Made by a program: the position numbers and the translations under genes
Shown: piece by piece, positions 1-9,060 of the stretch
Position numbering within the stretch: the stretch's first letter is position 1
How the letters are laid out: each line of letters starts with the position of its first letter
The notes under the pieces: model-generated
Database searches by the model: none
What the model was told of the DNA's origin: nothing
The model's input: only the letters and a program-made list of their open reading frames with translations
DNA from: Rhodanobacter sp. B05
Lineage (GTDB): Bacteria > Pseudomonadota > Gammaproteobacteria > Xanthomonadales > Rhodanobacteraceae
NCBI RefSeq assembly: GCF_002001085.1
Contig: NZ_MUNU01000019.1
Coordinates: 434,001-498,000 of the forward strand
DNA: 64,000 nt
Reading direction: 5' to 3'

Positions 1-2
1 TC

Positions 3-374
3 GACCGCGATGGCGCGGTGTACCGCTATGTACCCGGCACCCGCGTGGCGAACCACGTGCGCGGACACAACCCGAACTCGATCGGCATCGAGCTGGTCAA
101 CCTGGGCCGCTATCCGCACTGGTGGGATTCGCGCCACCAGCAAATGGACGAGCCATACACCGATGCGCAGATCGCCGCGCTGAGCGTCCTGCTGGCGCAG
201 TTGCGCGTGGCATTCCCGAACCTGCGCCAGATCGCCGGCCACGAGGACCTGGACACCGCACTGATGCCGGCCAGCGACGACCCCGCGCTGCAGATCCGCC
301 GCAAGCTCGACCCCGGCCCGCTGTTCCCCTGGCCTGCCATCGTCGAGGCCTGCGGCCTGCAGCGCCTGCGCTAG
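3..374 (+). CDS. N-acetylmuramoyl-L-alanine amidase, AmpD-like (C-terminal part)
   Basis: The reading frame is already open at the window edge, so the 5' end of this gene lies outside. About 123 residues remain. They resemble the Amidase_2 (AmpD/PGRP) fold, which cleaves the amide between MurNAc and L-Ala of peptidoglycan or its recycled muropeptides. Visible are the IGIELVN strand, the GHEDLD segment carrying a zinc-ligand-type His, and the DPGPLFPW ending typical of these hydrolases. The first zinc His and any signal peptide are off the window, so I cannot say whether it is the cytosolic AmpD or a periplasmic paralogue. An AraC-type regulator follows 28 bp downstream on the same strand. Confidence 0.8.
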   Translation, partial: DRDGAVYRYVPGTRVANHVRGHNPNSIGIELVNLGRYPHWWDSRHQQMDEPYTDAQIAALSVLLAQLRVAFPNLRQIAGHEDLDTALMPASDDPALQIRRKLDPGPLFPWPAIVEACGLQRLR

Positions 375-402
375 ACTGCATCGCCTCATTCGAGTCGTCG
401 CC

Positions 403-1239
403 ATGCCGGAGTTCGACGCCCAGCCGTTGCTGCAATCGACCACCGTCGCGGCGCACGACGTGCGTTGCCGCGGCGCCTGCCGCCATCGCAGTGCCGAGGA
501 ATGTGCGGCCGCCACCCAGCTGGTGTTTCCCTACCGCGGGCTGTTCCTGCGCCACGTCGGCAGCACGCAATCGGTGGCCGATGCGAACCACGTGCTGTTC
601 TTCAACGCCGGCGAGGGCTACCAGGTCAGTCACCCGGCTAGCGGTGGCGACGCCTGTCTGTCGTTGTCGATCTCGCAGCCGCTGCTGCGCGAATTGGCGC
701 CGACCGCGCTGCTGCAGCGGCGCGAGCAACCGCTGTTTCGCCACCAGGCACTGCGCATCGACGAGCGCGCCCAGGTGCTGGTGGCGCTGCTGCGCCACAG
801 CCTGCACGGCAGCACGATCGAGCCACTGGAAGCGGAGAGCCTGGCGCTGACCCTGGCCTGCCGCAGCCTCGGCCCGCGCACCACCCACGCGCCCGGCGCG
901 AGCCGTGCGCGGCAGCGGCTGGTGGACCGGGCCAAGCTCCTGCTCGCCAGCGACCTCACCCGGCGCTGGGCACTGGCAGACATCGCGGCGGAAGTCGGCG
1001 GCTCACCGGTCTACCTCACCCAGGCCTTCCAGCAGGTCGAGGGCATGCCGCTGTACCGCTACCACCTGCGCCTGCGCCTGGCCTGCGCGCTGGACCGGAT
1101 CGCCGACTGCGAGGACGTCGCGGCGCTGGCGTTGGATCTGGGCTTCTCCAGCCACAGCCATTTCAGCGCTGCATTCCGCCAGGCTTACGGCCGCACACCC
1201 ACGGCATTCCGTCAGGCCGCGCTGGTCCGGTCGCCGTGA
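403..1239 (+). CDS. AraC-family transcriptional regulator
   Basis: This is a 278-residue protein. Its last ~100 residues (about 170-275) form the tandem helix-turn-helix domain of AraC/XylS regulators: the first HTH around ALADIAAEVGGSPVYLTQAF and the second around ALDLGFSSHSHFSAAFRQAY, ending in the family signature GRTPTAFRQ. The N-terminal ~160 residues are a variable sensory region in which I recognise no ligand family. The ATG at 403 is the first start in the open frame. A small Cys-rich protein gene and an oxidoreductase lie just downstream on the same strand and are candidate targets, which is inference from proximity only. Confidence 0.85.
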   Translation: MPEFDAQPLLQSTTVAAHDVRCRGACRHRSAEECAAATQLVFPYRGLFLRHVGSTQSVADANHVLFFNAGEGYQVSHPASGGDACLSLSISQPLLRELAPTALLQRREQPLFRHQALRIDERAQVLVALLRHSLHGSTIEPLEAESLALTLACRSLGPRTTHAPGASRARQRLVDRAKLLLASDLTRRWALADIAAEVGGSPVYLTQAFQQVEGMPLYRYHLRLRLACALDRIADCEDVAALALDLGFSSHSHFSAAFRQAYGRTPTAFRQAALVRSP

Positions 1240-1322
1240 ATCGCTAAAGATCCTGACAGTCACCGGCAGCGTCCGGTGGTCTCCTGTGCCTGCCCGATCC
1301 CGGGCCCTACCGGAAACACACC

Positions 1323-1460
1323 ATGAACGAGAACACCTGCGCCGCCTGCGACTATCCGCTCGACGGCAACGCCATCAAGGTCACCATCGGCGGGCGCACC
1401 GTCGAGGTCTGTTGCGAGGAGTGCGCACAGAAGCTGCGCGATGCAGAAGCGAAGTCGTGA
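1323..1460 (+). CDS. small Cys-rich metal-binding-like protein (45 aa)
   Basis: A 45-residue protein starting MNENTCAACDYPLDGNAIKV. It has a CAAC pair near residues 6-9 and a CCEEC cluster near residues 30-34, so five cysteines in 45 residues. The arrangement of two Cys pairs around a short beta hairpin (IGGRTVEVCCEEC) recalls TRASH/YHS-type treble-clef metal-binding domains, for which Zn or Cu binding is usual. That is a resemblance, not an identification. It lies 83 bp after the AraC-type regulator and ends just before a strong hairpin, so it may be its own short transcript or share the regulator's. A typical start with good coding character supports it despite its length. Confidence 0.6.
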   Translation: MNENTCAACDYPLDGNAIKVTIGGRTVEVCCEECAQKLRDAEAKS

Positions 1461-1489
1461 TCTGCGAAGCATCATCACTCGCCGCAGAA

Positions 1490-1522
1490 GAAGTGACGCC
1501 GGGCATGCACCGGCGTCACTTC
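1490..1522. terminator. perfect 13-bp stem hairpin after the small Cys-rich gene
   Basis: GAAGTGACGCCGG and its exact reverse complement flank a 7-base loop. The hairpin sits 30 bp after the stop of the small Cys-rich gene and 74 bp before the next start. No T-tract follows on either strand, so it may be a weak or Rho-assisted terminator or an mRNA-stabilising structure. Confidence 0.45.
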
Positions 1523-1596
1523 CTCATGCATCGAAGCGTCCCCGGCGCGATTGCCGCGGCAACGCGCAGACAGTGGATCGCACAAGGAGACAAAGC

Positions 1597-2652
1597 ATGA
1601 CGACACACTCTTCCCGTCGCATCGCGGTATACGGCGCCTACGGCCATACCGGCCGCTTCGTGCTGGCCGAACTGCGCCGCCGCGGCTTCGTGCCGGTCGC
1701 CTGCGGCCGCGATGCGACCCGGCTGCATGAACTGGCCGCGGCCACAGGTATCGAGGTGCGCACGGCCGCCACCGATGATCCCGCCGCACTGGATGCCGCC
1801 TTCGCCGGCACCGCCGCCGTCCTGCACTGCGCCGGCCCGTTTCTCGACACCGCCGCACCGGTGCTGGATGCGGCGCTGCGCGCACGCATCCACTACCTCG
1901 ACGTGGCGGCCGAGCAGCGCGCGGTGGTCGACACCTTCGCACGCGACGCCGAAGCGAAAGCCGCCGGCGTGACCGTGCTGCCGGCGATGGCGTTCTACGG
2001 CGGCCTCGCCGACCTGATGGTCAGCGCCGCACTCGACGGCGCCAGCGATGCGGACACGGTGGACATCGCCGTGGCGCTCGACGGCTGGCACCCCACCCGC
2101 GGCACCCGCCTCACCGGCGAGCGCAACCACTACCCGCGCACCTACATCGAGCACGGCCGCACCTGCATCGTGCCCGACCCCGCGCCTGTGCGCGAGACCG
2201 ATTTCCCGGCACCGTTCGGACCGCTGGAGACCGTGCTGTTGCCGTTGTCCGAAGCGGTCGTGGTGCCGCACCACATCGCCTGCCGCGAGCTGCATTCATG
2301 GATGAACCTGGCCCCGTTGCGCGACTTGCGCGATCCGGCCACGCCAGCGCCGGTCGCCGCCGACGAAAGCGGCCGCTCCGCGCAACGCTTCATCGTCGAC
2401 GTAAGCGTGCGCCGCGGCCATCGTGCCTGCCGCGCCATTGCCGGCGGACGCGACATCTACGCCGTCACCGCGCCATTGCTGGTCGAGGCATTGCAACGCA
2501 TCCTCGACGGCCGCGCCCGCGGTGACGGAGCGCTCGCCGCGGGCCAGGCGTTCGATGCCCGCGACTTCCTGGGCGCCCTCGCGAGCGAGGTGATCACGCT
2601 CACGTTCGAAGCCGCCGTTCCCGTCGACGTCGCATCGACCACCGCCCGCTGA
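1597..2652 (+). CDS. saccharopine dehydrogenase-like NAD(P)-binding oxidoreductase
   Basis: The 351-residue protein opens with a Rossmann dinucleotide-binding motif (RIAVYGAYGHTGRFV), as in the saccharopine dehydrogenase / trans-acting enoyl reductase superfamily. Further matches are LHCAGPFLDTAAPVLDAAL and HYLDVAAEQ, typical of that fold. The frame is open from 1441, but ATG 1597 is preferred because AAGGAGA lies 6 bases before it and the Rossmann strand begins directly afterwards. The substrate is unknown. Many bacterial relatives are annotated only as saccharopine dehydrogenase-like and do not make lysine. No partner gene nearby points to a pathway. Confidence 0.75.
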   Translation: MTTHSSRRIAVYGAYGHTGRFVLAELRRRGFVPVACGRDATRLHELAAATGIEVRTAATDDPAALDAAFAGTAAVLHCAGPFLDTAAPVLDAALRARIHYLDVAAEQRAVVDTFARDAEAKAAGVTVLPAMAFYGGLADLMVSAALDGASDADTVDIAVALDGWHPTRGTRLTGERNHYPRTYIEHGRTCIVPDPAPVRETDFPAPFGPLETVLLPLSEAVVVPHHIACRELHSWMNLAPLRDLRDPATPAPVAADESGRSAQRFIVDVSVRRGHRACRAIAGGRDIYAVTAPLLVEALQRILDGRARGDGALAAGQAFDARDFLGALASEVITLTFEAAVPVDVASTTAR

Positions 2653-2708
2653 GTGCGGATTCGGGCAATCGCCACCGCTATACTGGTGAACCCCTGCAAG
2701 GACACACC

Positions 2709-3605
2709 ATGAGCGAAGACCACGTCGCCGAACTTGTCGAGCTGCTGCAACTGGAACGGCTGGAGGACAACCTGTTCCGCGGCCAGAGTCGCGACATCGG
2801 CACCCGCTTCGTGTTCGGCGGCCAGGTGCTGGGGCAGGCGCTGGCGGCGGCGCAGCAGACCGTGGACTCTGACCGCGAGGCGCACTCGTTGCACGCGTAC
2901 TTCCTGCGCGCGGGGGATATCGAGGCGCCGATCGTCTACAGCGTGGAGCGCACCCGCGACGGCGGCTCGTTTTCCTCGCGCCGGGTGGTGGCGATCCAGC
3001 ACGGGCAGCCGATACTGAACGGGTCGATCTCGTTCCAGCAGCCGGAGCACGGTGTCGAACACCAGACCTCGATCCCGGAAGTGCCCGCGCCGGACGACCT
3101 GGAACCGATGCGCCACCTGCCGCCGGACGAGCTGGCGCGGCTGCCGGTGAAACTGCAGCGCTGGCTGGGCATCGACGGACCGTTCGAGTTCCGCCAGGTA
3201 TGGCCGCGCGACGAAATGCACCCGGTCAAGCGGCCGCCGATCCAGCACATCTGGTTCCGGCTTACCGCCCCGATCGGCGATTCGGCGATTCTCCATCGCG
3301 CGCTGCTTGCCTATGCGTCGGATTTCCACCTGATCGGCACGGCCACCCTGCCGCATGGCATTTCCTACATGACGCGCAACGTGCAGATGGCCAGCCTCGA
3401 CCATGCGCTGTGGTTCCATCGCCCGTTCCGGGTGGACGAGTGGCTGCTGTATTCGTTCGACAGCCCCACCGCCCAGGGCGGGCGCGGGCTGGCGCGCGGG
3501 CAGATCTTCAGCCGCGACGGCCGGCTGGTCGCCTCCACCGCGCAGGAAGGACTGATCCGCGTACGCAACGGGTCCGCCGCGGAGTCACCAGCGCCTGCCC
3601 CATGA
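2709..3605 (+). CDS. tesB: acyl-CoA thioesterase II
   Basis: A 298-residue double hot-dog thioesterase that hydrolyses medium- and long-chain acyl-CoA to free fatty acid and CoA in the cytosol. The length matches E. coli TesB (286 residues). The expected catalytic triad is present: Asp205 in ASDFHLIG, Ser229 (a Thr in E. coli) in MASLDHALWFH, and Gln279 in AQEGLIR. The segment FGGQVLGQAL near residue 36 is also characteristic. A TATACT -10-like box lies at 2679-2684 in the gap to the preceding gene, which suggests its own promoter. Confidence 0.95.
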   Translation: MSEDHVAELVELLQLERLEDNLFRGQSRDIGTRFVFGGQVLGQALAAAQQTVDSDREAHSLHAYFLRAGDIEAPIVYSVERTRDGGSFSSRRVVAIQHGQPILNGSISFQQPEHGVEHQTSIPEVPAPDDLEPMRHLPPDELARLPVKLQRWLGIDGPFEFRQVWPRDEMHPVKRPPIQHIWFRLTAPIGDSAILHRALLAYASDFHLIGTATLPHGISYMTRNVQMASLDHALWFHRPFRVDEWLLYSFDSPTAQGGRGLARGQIFSRDGRLVASTAQEGLIRVRNGSAAESPAPAP

Positions 3606-3655
3606 ACATCGGCTCGATTGAAGCCTGTTCAAGACCGTTCGCGTAAACTGCACGC

Positions 3656-4048
3656 ATGCGCCAGATCTACACCTCGCCCCGCCAGGAAAACATCGATACC
3701 GTGGTCGCCCTGATGGCCGAACACGGGATCGAGGCCAGCGTGGCCAATCGTTCCAATTACAACCGCCGGAGCTGGCAGCGTTTCAGCTATTCGCAGCAAC
3801 GGGAAGACCGCAGCGGCTGGGCGCAGGTCTGGATCACCCACGCCGACGACTACAGCCAGGCGCGCAAGCTGCTGCTCGAACTGGGCATCGAACCGGTGAT
3901 CCGCCACGGCGAGGAGCTCGCCGCCGCACGCGACCCCTCGCCGCTCGACCGCCGCACCCGGGTGGCCACCCGCATACGCAGAATTCTGCTGCTGATGGTA
4001 CTGGTGGTGTTCACGGTGCAGATGCTGCGCTACCTGCACGTATTCTGA
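3656..4048 (+). CDS. DUF2007-like protein with C-terminal membrane helix
   Basis: This 130-residue protein begins MRQIYTSPRQENIDTVVALM. Its N-terminal half looks like the DUF2007 'putative signal transducing protein' fold: a short strand, a helix carrying AEHGIEASV, then WVTHADDYSQARKLLLELG-like text (here WITHADDYSQARKLL). A single hydrophobic helix near residues 108-125 (ILLLMVLVVFTVQML) would anchor it in the inner membrane with the domain in the cytosol. It sits 44 bp before bpt on the same strand. The function is unknown. Confidence 0.6.
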   Translation: MRQIYTSPRQENIDTVVALMAEHGIEASVANRSNYNRRSWQRFSYSQQREDRSGWAQVWITHADDYSQARKLLLELGIEPVIRHGEELAAARDPSPLDRRTRVATRIRRILLLMVLVVFTVQMLRYLHVF

Positions 4049-4092
4049 GACTGCGCTGGAACGGTGGTGGCACGGCAGCATAGAATCGGTCC

Positions 4093-4800
4093 ATGCGCCG
4101 CTCCGAGCCCGTACGCCTGTTCCAGACCCTGCCGCACGCCTGCGGCTACTACCCCGAGCGCACCGCGCAGAACCTGGTGCTCGATCCGGCCGCCCCGCAA
4201 CTGGACCAGTTGTACGGCCCGGCGCTGGAGCGCGGCTTTCGTCGCGCCGGCGGCCACCTGTATTTCCCGCATTGTCCGCAATGCCATGCGTGCACGCCGT
4301 GCCGCATCGACGTGGAGAACTTCCAGCCAGACCGCGCCCAGAAACGCTGCCTGAAACGCAACGCCGACCTCAAGATCAGCGAACACGTACCCGGCTACAA
4401 CCGTGAACGCCATGCGCTCTACGAGCGTTACCTGCAGAACAGGCATCCCGGCGGCGGCATGGACGATGCCGACGCCAGCGACTTCCGCCGCTTCCTCACC
4501 GCAGCATGGAGCCCCACCCTGTTCCTGGAGCTGCGGCTGGATCAGCAACTGCTCGCGGTGGCGGTGACGGACATGTGCCAGAACGGCATTTCCGCGGTCT
4601 ACACGTTCTACGACCCCGCGCAGACCGCGCGCAGCCTGGGCACGTTCGCGATCCTGCAGCAGATCGAACTGGCCCGCCGTCGCCGCGTACCCTGGCTGTA
4701 TCTCGGCTTCTGGATCGATGGCCATCCGAAGATGGACTACAAGCGGCGCTTCCGGCCGCTGCAGATCCGCACGGCGGACGGCTGGAAGGCGATGCCCTAA
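4093..4800 (+). CDS. bpt: aspartate/glutamate leucyltransferase (arginyltransferase family)
   Basis: The 235-residue protein matches the bacterial Bpt/Ate family. It transfers Leu from leucyl-tRNA to proteins with N-terminal Asp or Glu, making them ClpS/ClpAP N-end-rule substrates. Family features in order are CGYYPERTAQNLVLDP near the N-terminus, the Cys-rich HCPQCHACTPCR segment near residue 60, the YTFYDP segment, and the ending YLGFWIDGHPKMDYK. The length is normal for the family (about 235-275). The assignment to leucyl rather than arginyl transfer rests on known family biochemistry, not on a residue I can read here. Confidence 0.92.
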   Translation: MRRSEPVRLFQTLPHACGYYPERTAQNLVLDPAAPQLDQLYGPALERGFRRAGGHLYFPHCPQCHACTPCRIDVENFQPDRAQKRCLKRNADLKISEHVPGYNRERHALYERYLQNRHPGGGMDDADASDFRRFLTAAWSPTLFLELRLDQQLLAVAVTDMCQNGISAVYTFYDPAQTARSLGTFAILQQIELARRRRVPWLYLGFWIDGHPKMDYKRRFRPLQIRTADGWKAMP

Positions 4801-4836
4801 GGCGATGGTTGCCTTCCAACCTGTGCTCGTGCCCGC

Positions 4837-6363
4837 TTACGCCCTGGGTCCGGCCGGAGACTGCGCCGCGGCCGGATACGGAAACAGCTTCTCCAGCGGC
4901 ATCGAGATGCCGTCGTCGCCGACCACGCGGCAATGGCTGCGGTCGAGCAGGCGCGGATCGTCGACGCCGCAGCTGTGCGCGATGATGCCGACCTCGTGCA
5001 TCACGTTGGTCGCGTAGTGGTACACCTTCTCGCTCTTGTCGGTGACGACCAGGCCACGTTGCAGCTTCGGATTCTGTGTGGTGATGCCGGTCGGGCAGGT
5101 GTTGCGGTTGCACTGCAGCGACTGGATGCAGCCCAGCGACAGCATGAAACCACGCGCCGAGTTGACGAAGTCCGCACCGACCGAAAGCACCCGCGCCACG
5201 TCATACGCGGTGATGCACTTGCCCGAGCAGATCACCTTGATGCGCTGGCGCACTCCGCGCCGGATCAGCGTATTGATCAACTCCGGCAACGCCTCGTGCA
5301 ACGGCAGGCCGACGCCCTCCATCAGGGTTTGCGGCGCGGCACCGGTACCGCCTTCGGAGCCGTCGACGATGATGAAATCGGGCGCGCTCTCGATGCCGCG
5401 CCGATCGACCTCGTCGCACAGCTGCTCGATCCAGTCCATGCCGCCGAACACCGCCTTGAAGCCGGTCGGCTTGCCGGTGAGATCGCGGATATGCGCGATC
5501 GCATCCATCAACTGCGTCACGTTGGCGATGTCCAGGTGACGGTTCGGGCTCTGCGAATCCTCGCCGACCGGGATGCCGCGGATCGCGGCGATTTCCTCGG
5601 TGACCTTGGCGCCCGGCAGCAGGCCGCCCATGCCCGGCTTGGCGCCCTGGCCAAGCTTGATGCTGACCATCTTCACCTGCTTGTGCGCGCAGATCGCCAG
5701 CAGCTTGCCGTCGTCCAGCTTGCCATCGGGGGTACGCACGCCGTACTTGGCGGTGCCGATCTCGAACACGATGTCGCAGCCGCCCTCCAGGTGGTAGGGC
5801 GCCAGCCCGCCCTCGCCGGTATCCATCCAGATGCCGGCCTTGGCCGCGCCGATCGACAGCGCGCGCACGGCCGGTGCCGACAGCGCGCCGAAACTCATCG
5901 CCGAGATATTGAAGAACGCGGCGTGATCGTAGGGCTCGCGCGCATACGGACCGATCCGCACCGGCTTCGGTTCTACATGATGGTCGCCCAGGGCGGGAAA
6001 CGGCGCGTTGACGAAGAACGGCACGCCTTCCTTGCGCAGGTCGCGGGTGGAGCCGAACGCATTGGTGTTCTCCGCGTTCTTCGCGGCGCGGTAGACCCAG
6101 ACGCGCTGCGCGCGGTTGAACGGCAGTTCCTCGCGGTCGCTGGAATACAGGTACTGGCGGAAGAATTCACCCAGGTGCAGGAACCAGTAGCGGAAGTGGC
6201 CGATCACCGGGAAATTGCGCAGCACCGCGTTGGCCGTCTGGTTGCGGTCGACCACCCAGGTCACCAGCACCACCAGTACCGCCACCGCCAGCAGCAGCAG
6301 CGCCAGCAACGCGCAGGTTTCCACGAGTACCACCAGCCAGTGCGAAAAACCCGTCGATTCCAT
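4837..6363 (-). CDS. membrane-anchored FMN-binding glutamate synthase-family protein
   Basis: With the start MESTGFSHW (ATG at 6363, preceded by GGGGGA) the protein is 508 residues. An N-terminal hydrophobic helix (residues about 10-32) is followed by a domain like the central/FMN domain of glutamate synthase large subunits: ISAMSFGALS, DGSEGGTGAAP, and a Cys cluster CIQSLQCNRNTCPTG resembling the 3Fe-4S-binding loop. There is no glutaminase (Ntn amidotransferase) domain, so it is not a complete GOGAT. Stand-alone proteins of this type are common but uncharacterised. An upstream in-frame ATG at 6399 is possible. Confidence 0.88.
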   Translation of the reverse strand: MESTGFSHWLVVLVETCALLALLLLAVAVLVVLVTWVVDRNQTANAVLRNFPVIGHFRYWFLHLGEFFRQYLYSSDREELPFNRAQRVWVYRAAKNAENTNAFGSTRDLRKEGVPFFVNAPFPALGDHHVEPKPVRIGPYAREPYDHAAFFNISAMSFGALSAPAVRALSIGAAKAGIWMDTGEGGLAPYHLEGGCDIVFEIGTAKYGVRTPDGKLDDGKLLAICAHKQVKMVSIKLGQGAKPGMGGLLPGAKVTEEIAAIRGIPVGEDSQSPNRHLDIANVTQLMDAIAHIRDLTGKPTGFKAVFGGMDWIEQLCDEVDRRGIESAPDFIIVDGSEGGTGAAPQTLMEGVGLPLHEALPELINTLIRRGVRQRIKVICSGKCITAYDVARVLSVGADFVNSARGFMLSLGCIQSLQCNRNTCPTGITTQNPKLQRGLVVTDKSEKVYHYATNVMHEVGIIAHSCGVDDPRLLDRSHCRVVGDDGISMPLEKLFPYPAAAQSPAGPRA

Positions 6364-6432
6364 GCTGCCATCCCCCACTCGTCGAATTCGATGACGCAAG
6401 CGTAGCGCATCGACCGCACCTGATCGCCACGG

Positions 6433-7614
6433 TCAAAGCTCGATGCGCAGCTGCTCCTTCGCGCGCACGGCCTTCGCGATCGCGGCCTCCAGCGTGTCCG
6501 CGCGCGCCAGCGTCACCGCCATGCGCCGGCGTCCGCTGACCGTGGGTTTGCCGAACAGGCGCAGTTGCGTATCCGGCTCGGCCAGCGCCTCGGCCACACC
6601 GTGATAACGCGGCGCGCTGCCGTCGCCTGCAACCAGCACCGCGCACGAGGCCGACGGACCGTACTGGTGGATCACCGGAATCGGCAGGCCGAGGATCGCG
6701 CGCGCATGCAGGGCGAATTCGGAGAACTCCTGCGAGATCAGGGTGACCAGGCCGGTATCGTGCGGACGCGGACTGACCTCGGAGAAAATCACCGCGTCGC
6801 CGCGCACGAAGAACTCCACGCCGAACACGCCCCAGCCACCGAGCGCCGCGGTGACGGCGGCAGCCTGCCGTTGCGCCTCGGCCAGCGCGGACTCGCTCAT
6901 CGGCTGCGGCTGCCACGATTCGCGATAGTCGCCGTCTTCCTGGCGATGACCGATCGGCGCGCAGAAACTCACGCCGCCGACATGCCGCACGGTAAGCATG
7001 GTGATCTCGTAGTCGAACACCACGAAACCCTCGACGATCACCCGCCCCTTGCCGGCACGGCCACCGGACTGCGCGTAATCCCACGCGTGCTGCAACTCGT
7101 CGGCGCTGCGCACCACGCTCTGGCCCTTGCCGGACGAACTCATCACCGGCTTGATCACGAACGGATAGCCGATCGCGGCGACCGCCCCGCGGTATTGCGT
7201 CTCGTCGTCGCAGAAGCGATACGGCGAGGTCGGCAGCTTCAATTCCTCGGCCGCCAGTTTGCGGATGCCTTCGCGATCCATCGTCAGCCACGCCGCGCGG
7301 GCGGTCGGGATCACCCGCTGCCCTTCCTTCTCCAGTGCGATCAGGGTCGGCGTGTGGATCGCCTCGATTTCCGGCACTACCAGATCGGGTTTCTCCAGTT
7401 CGATCACCGCACGCAAGGCCGCCCCATCGAGCATGTCGATGACGTGGCTGCGATGGGCCACCTGCATCGCCGGCGCGTTGGCGTACCGGTCCACCGCGAT
7501 CACCTCGACCGCGTAGCGCTGCAGCTCGATCGCCACCTCCTTGCCCAGCTCGCCCGCGCCCAGCAGCAGCACGCGCAGCGCGTGATCGGAATACGGGGTG
7601 CCGAAAGATTTCAT
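6433..7614 (-). CDS. purT: formate-dependent phosphoribosylglycinamide formyltransferase 2
   Basis: A 393-residue ATP-grasp enzyme that makes formyl-GAR from GAR, formate and ATP in de novo purine synthesis. The length equals E. coli PurT (392). It shows [12 protein letters not shown] at residues 19-30, the ATP-grasp loop SSSGKGQS, and [16 protein letters not shown] near the metal and ATP site. The start [10 protein letters not shown] (ATG 7614) is chosen over an upstream ATG at 7656 because AGGAG precedes it closely and it matches the family N-terminus. Confidence 0.95.
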   Translation of the reverse strand: MKSFGTPYSDHALRVLLLGAGELGKEVAIELQRYAVEVIAVDRYANAPAMQVAHRSHVIDMLDGAALRAVIELEKPDLVVPEIEAIHTPTLIALEKEGQRVIPTARAAWLTMDREGIRKLAAEELKLPTSPYRFCDDETQYRGAVAAIGYPFVIKPVMSSSGKGQSVVRSADELQHAWDYAQSGGRAGKGRVIVEGFVVFDYEITMLTVRHVGGVSFCAPIGHRQEDGDYRESWQPQPMSESALAEAQRQAAAVTAALGGWGVFGVEFFVRGDAVIFSEVSPRPHDTGLVTLISQEFSEFALHARAILGLPIPVIHQYGPSASCAVLVAGDGSAPRYHGVAEALAEPDTQLRLFGKPTVSGRRRMAVTLARADTLEAAIAKAVRAKEQLRIEL

Positions 7615-7754
7615 CGGGAGACTCCTGGCGCAAACCGGCATTGTAAGGGCCGCCAATTGCGCCGGCCCGCCGCTGGCGACGTTGCAGCGAAAGCCACTTG
7701 TAATTAGATATCATTTTGATATCTAATTCCCCGCACCTACGGGAGGATCATTCC

Positions 7755-8618
7755 ATGAACGAACACAAGGGCTTTTCGCTGGCTGGCATTCCCTTCGTCT
7801 GCGTCTGCATCGTGCTTTTTGCGATTGCCACCTTCCTGGTGCTGGTATCCGCGCCGGCGCAGGAGATCATCGGCATTGGCGTCGGCCTTGCGCTGGAAGT
7901 AATCACCGCTTTCATGCTGAAGGGCTTCTTCCAGGTCGCCCCGAACGAGGGTCAGGTGCTGCAGCTGTTCGGCAAGTATGCCGGCACCGTTCGCCTGGCC
8001 GGGCTGCGCTGGACCAATCCGTTCTATTCCAAGCAACGCATCTCGCTGCGTGTGCGCAATTTCGAGAGCGGCAAGCTGAAGGTCAACGACAACGACGGCA
8101 ACCCGATCGAGATCGGCGCCGTGGTGGTGTGGCAGGTGCTGGATACGGCCGAGGCGGTGTTCTGCGTGGACGACTACGAGAACTACGTGCACATCCAGAG
8201 CGAGTCGGCGCTGCGGCAGATGGCGCAGAGCTACCCGTACGACTCGCACGACGACGGCCAACCCTCGCTGCGCAGTCACGGCGACGTGATCAATTCGCAC
8301 CTGCGCGACGAGATCCAGGCCCGCCTCGGCAAGGCTGGCGTGCAGGTGGTCGAGGCGCGCATCAGCCACCTCGCCTACGCCCAGGAAATCGCCCAGGCGA
8401 TGCTGCAGCGACAACAGGCCGGCGCGATCATCGCCGCGCGCACCAGGATCGTCGAAGGCGCGGTGAGCATGGTCGAGATGGCGCTGGACCAGCTCAGCCA
8501 GCGCGGCGTGGTGAACCTGGACGAAGAGCGCAAGGCGGCGATGGTCAGCAATCTGCTGGTCGTGCTGTGCGGCGAACGCGGCACCCAACCGGTACTGAAT
8601 ACCGGCACGCTGTACTGA
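7755..8618 (+). CDS. SPFH/Band 7 domain membrane protein
   Basis: The 287-residue protein has two N-terminal hydrophobic segments (about 9-28 and 33-53) and then an SPFH domain like stomatin/prohibitin: [19 protein letters not shown], the strand [19 protein letters not shown], and IGAVVVWQV. The C-terminal part has the helix rich in Gln and Ala ([20 protein letters not shown]) usual in these scaffolds. GGGAGGA at 7741-7747 supports ATG 7755 over the in-frame ATG at 7716. The next gene, nine bases on, encodes an Arc-like protein, a pairing seen with other SPFH genes. The role is probably organisation of membrane microdomains or protease complexes, by family analogy. Confidence 0.85.
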   Translation: MNEHKGFSLAGIPFVCVCIVLFAIATFLVLVSAPAQEIIGIGVGLALEVITAFMLKGFFQVAPNEGQVLQLFGKYAGTVRLAGLRWTNPFYSKQRISLRVRNFESGKLKVNDNDGNPIEIGAVVVWQVLDTAEAVFCVDDYENYVHIQSESALRQMAQSYPYDSHDDGQPSLRSHGDVINSHLRDEIQARLGKAGVQVVEARISHLAYAQEIAQAMLQRQQAGAIIAARTRIVEGAVSMVEMALDQLSQRGVVNLDEERKAAMVSNLLVVLCGERGTQPVLNTGTLY

Positions 8619-8627
8619 CGCATCGCG

Positions 8628-8819
8628 ATGGCCGTCGAGAAAAAAGCCTACCCGCTGCGCATCAGCGCCGCCGTGCTGGACGCGATGCAGCGCTGGTCCG
8701 ACGACGAGTTGCGCAGCGTCAACGCGCAGATCGAATACGTGCTGCGCGAGGCACTGCGCAAGGCCGGCCGGCTGAAAACCGGCCCGGACAAGACCACACC
8801 TGACAACGACACGCACTGA
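8628..8819 (+). CDS. Arc-like ribbon-helix-helix protein (63 aa)
   Basis: A 63-residue protein with the ribbon-helix-helix pattern: a short strand [20 protein letters not shown], then [19 protein letters not shown]. Such proteins bind DNA as dimers, as in Arc repressor. It starts nine bases after the SPFH gene and is probably cotranscribed. The C-terminal tail ([14 protein letters not shown]) is hydrophilic and likely disordered. The target is unknown. Confidence 0.7.
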   Translation: MAVEKKAYPLRISAAVLDAMQRWSDDELRSVNAQIEYVLREALRKAGRLKTGPDKTTPDNDTH

Positions 8820-8843
8820 CCTGCAACCCGGAGCAGTCGACAC

Positions 8844-9035
8844 ATGGCAACGACATGGGAATACAAAGTGGTGACGGTGAAGCGGCAAGGTACCTTCAAG
8901 CTTACCGATACACCTGACGACAGCGACCTCATCACCCTGCTCAACCGCGAAGGCAACCAAGGCTGGGAGCTGGTCAACGCGCTGGGCTACGGCCCGATCT
9001 ATCCGGTGACGCTGTACCTCAAGCGACCGCGCTGA
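8844..9035 (+). CDS. DUF4177-like small protein (63 aa)
   Basis: A 63-residue protein with the pattern of DUF4177: WEYKVVTVKRQG, then LITLLNREGNQGWELVNAL and a final strand VTLYLKRP. No catalytic residues or membrane segments are visible. It lies 24 bp after the Arc-like gene in the same direction, so the three genes from 7755 form a likely operon. The function of the family is unknown. Confidence 0.7.
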   Translation: MATTWEYKVVTVKRQGTFKLTDTPDDSDLITLLNREGNQGWELVNALGYGPIYPVTLYLKRPR

Positions 9036-9060
9036 ACCACCAACTCCGGAGAAAACCGCG

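Noticed and set aside
97-888. 263-residue minus-strand frame over the amidase/AraC genes
   Set aside because: Antisense to two supported genes, with no recognisable features.
4933-6405. 490-residue plus-strand frame opposite the glutamate synthase-like gene
   Set aside because: Arg/Ala/His-rich composition typical of antisense frames in GC-rich DNA; the minus-strand frame matches a known family.
6167-7714. 515-residue minus-strand frame over purT
   Set aside because: It is in a different frame from PurT and has an Arg/Gly-rich shadow composition.
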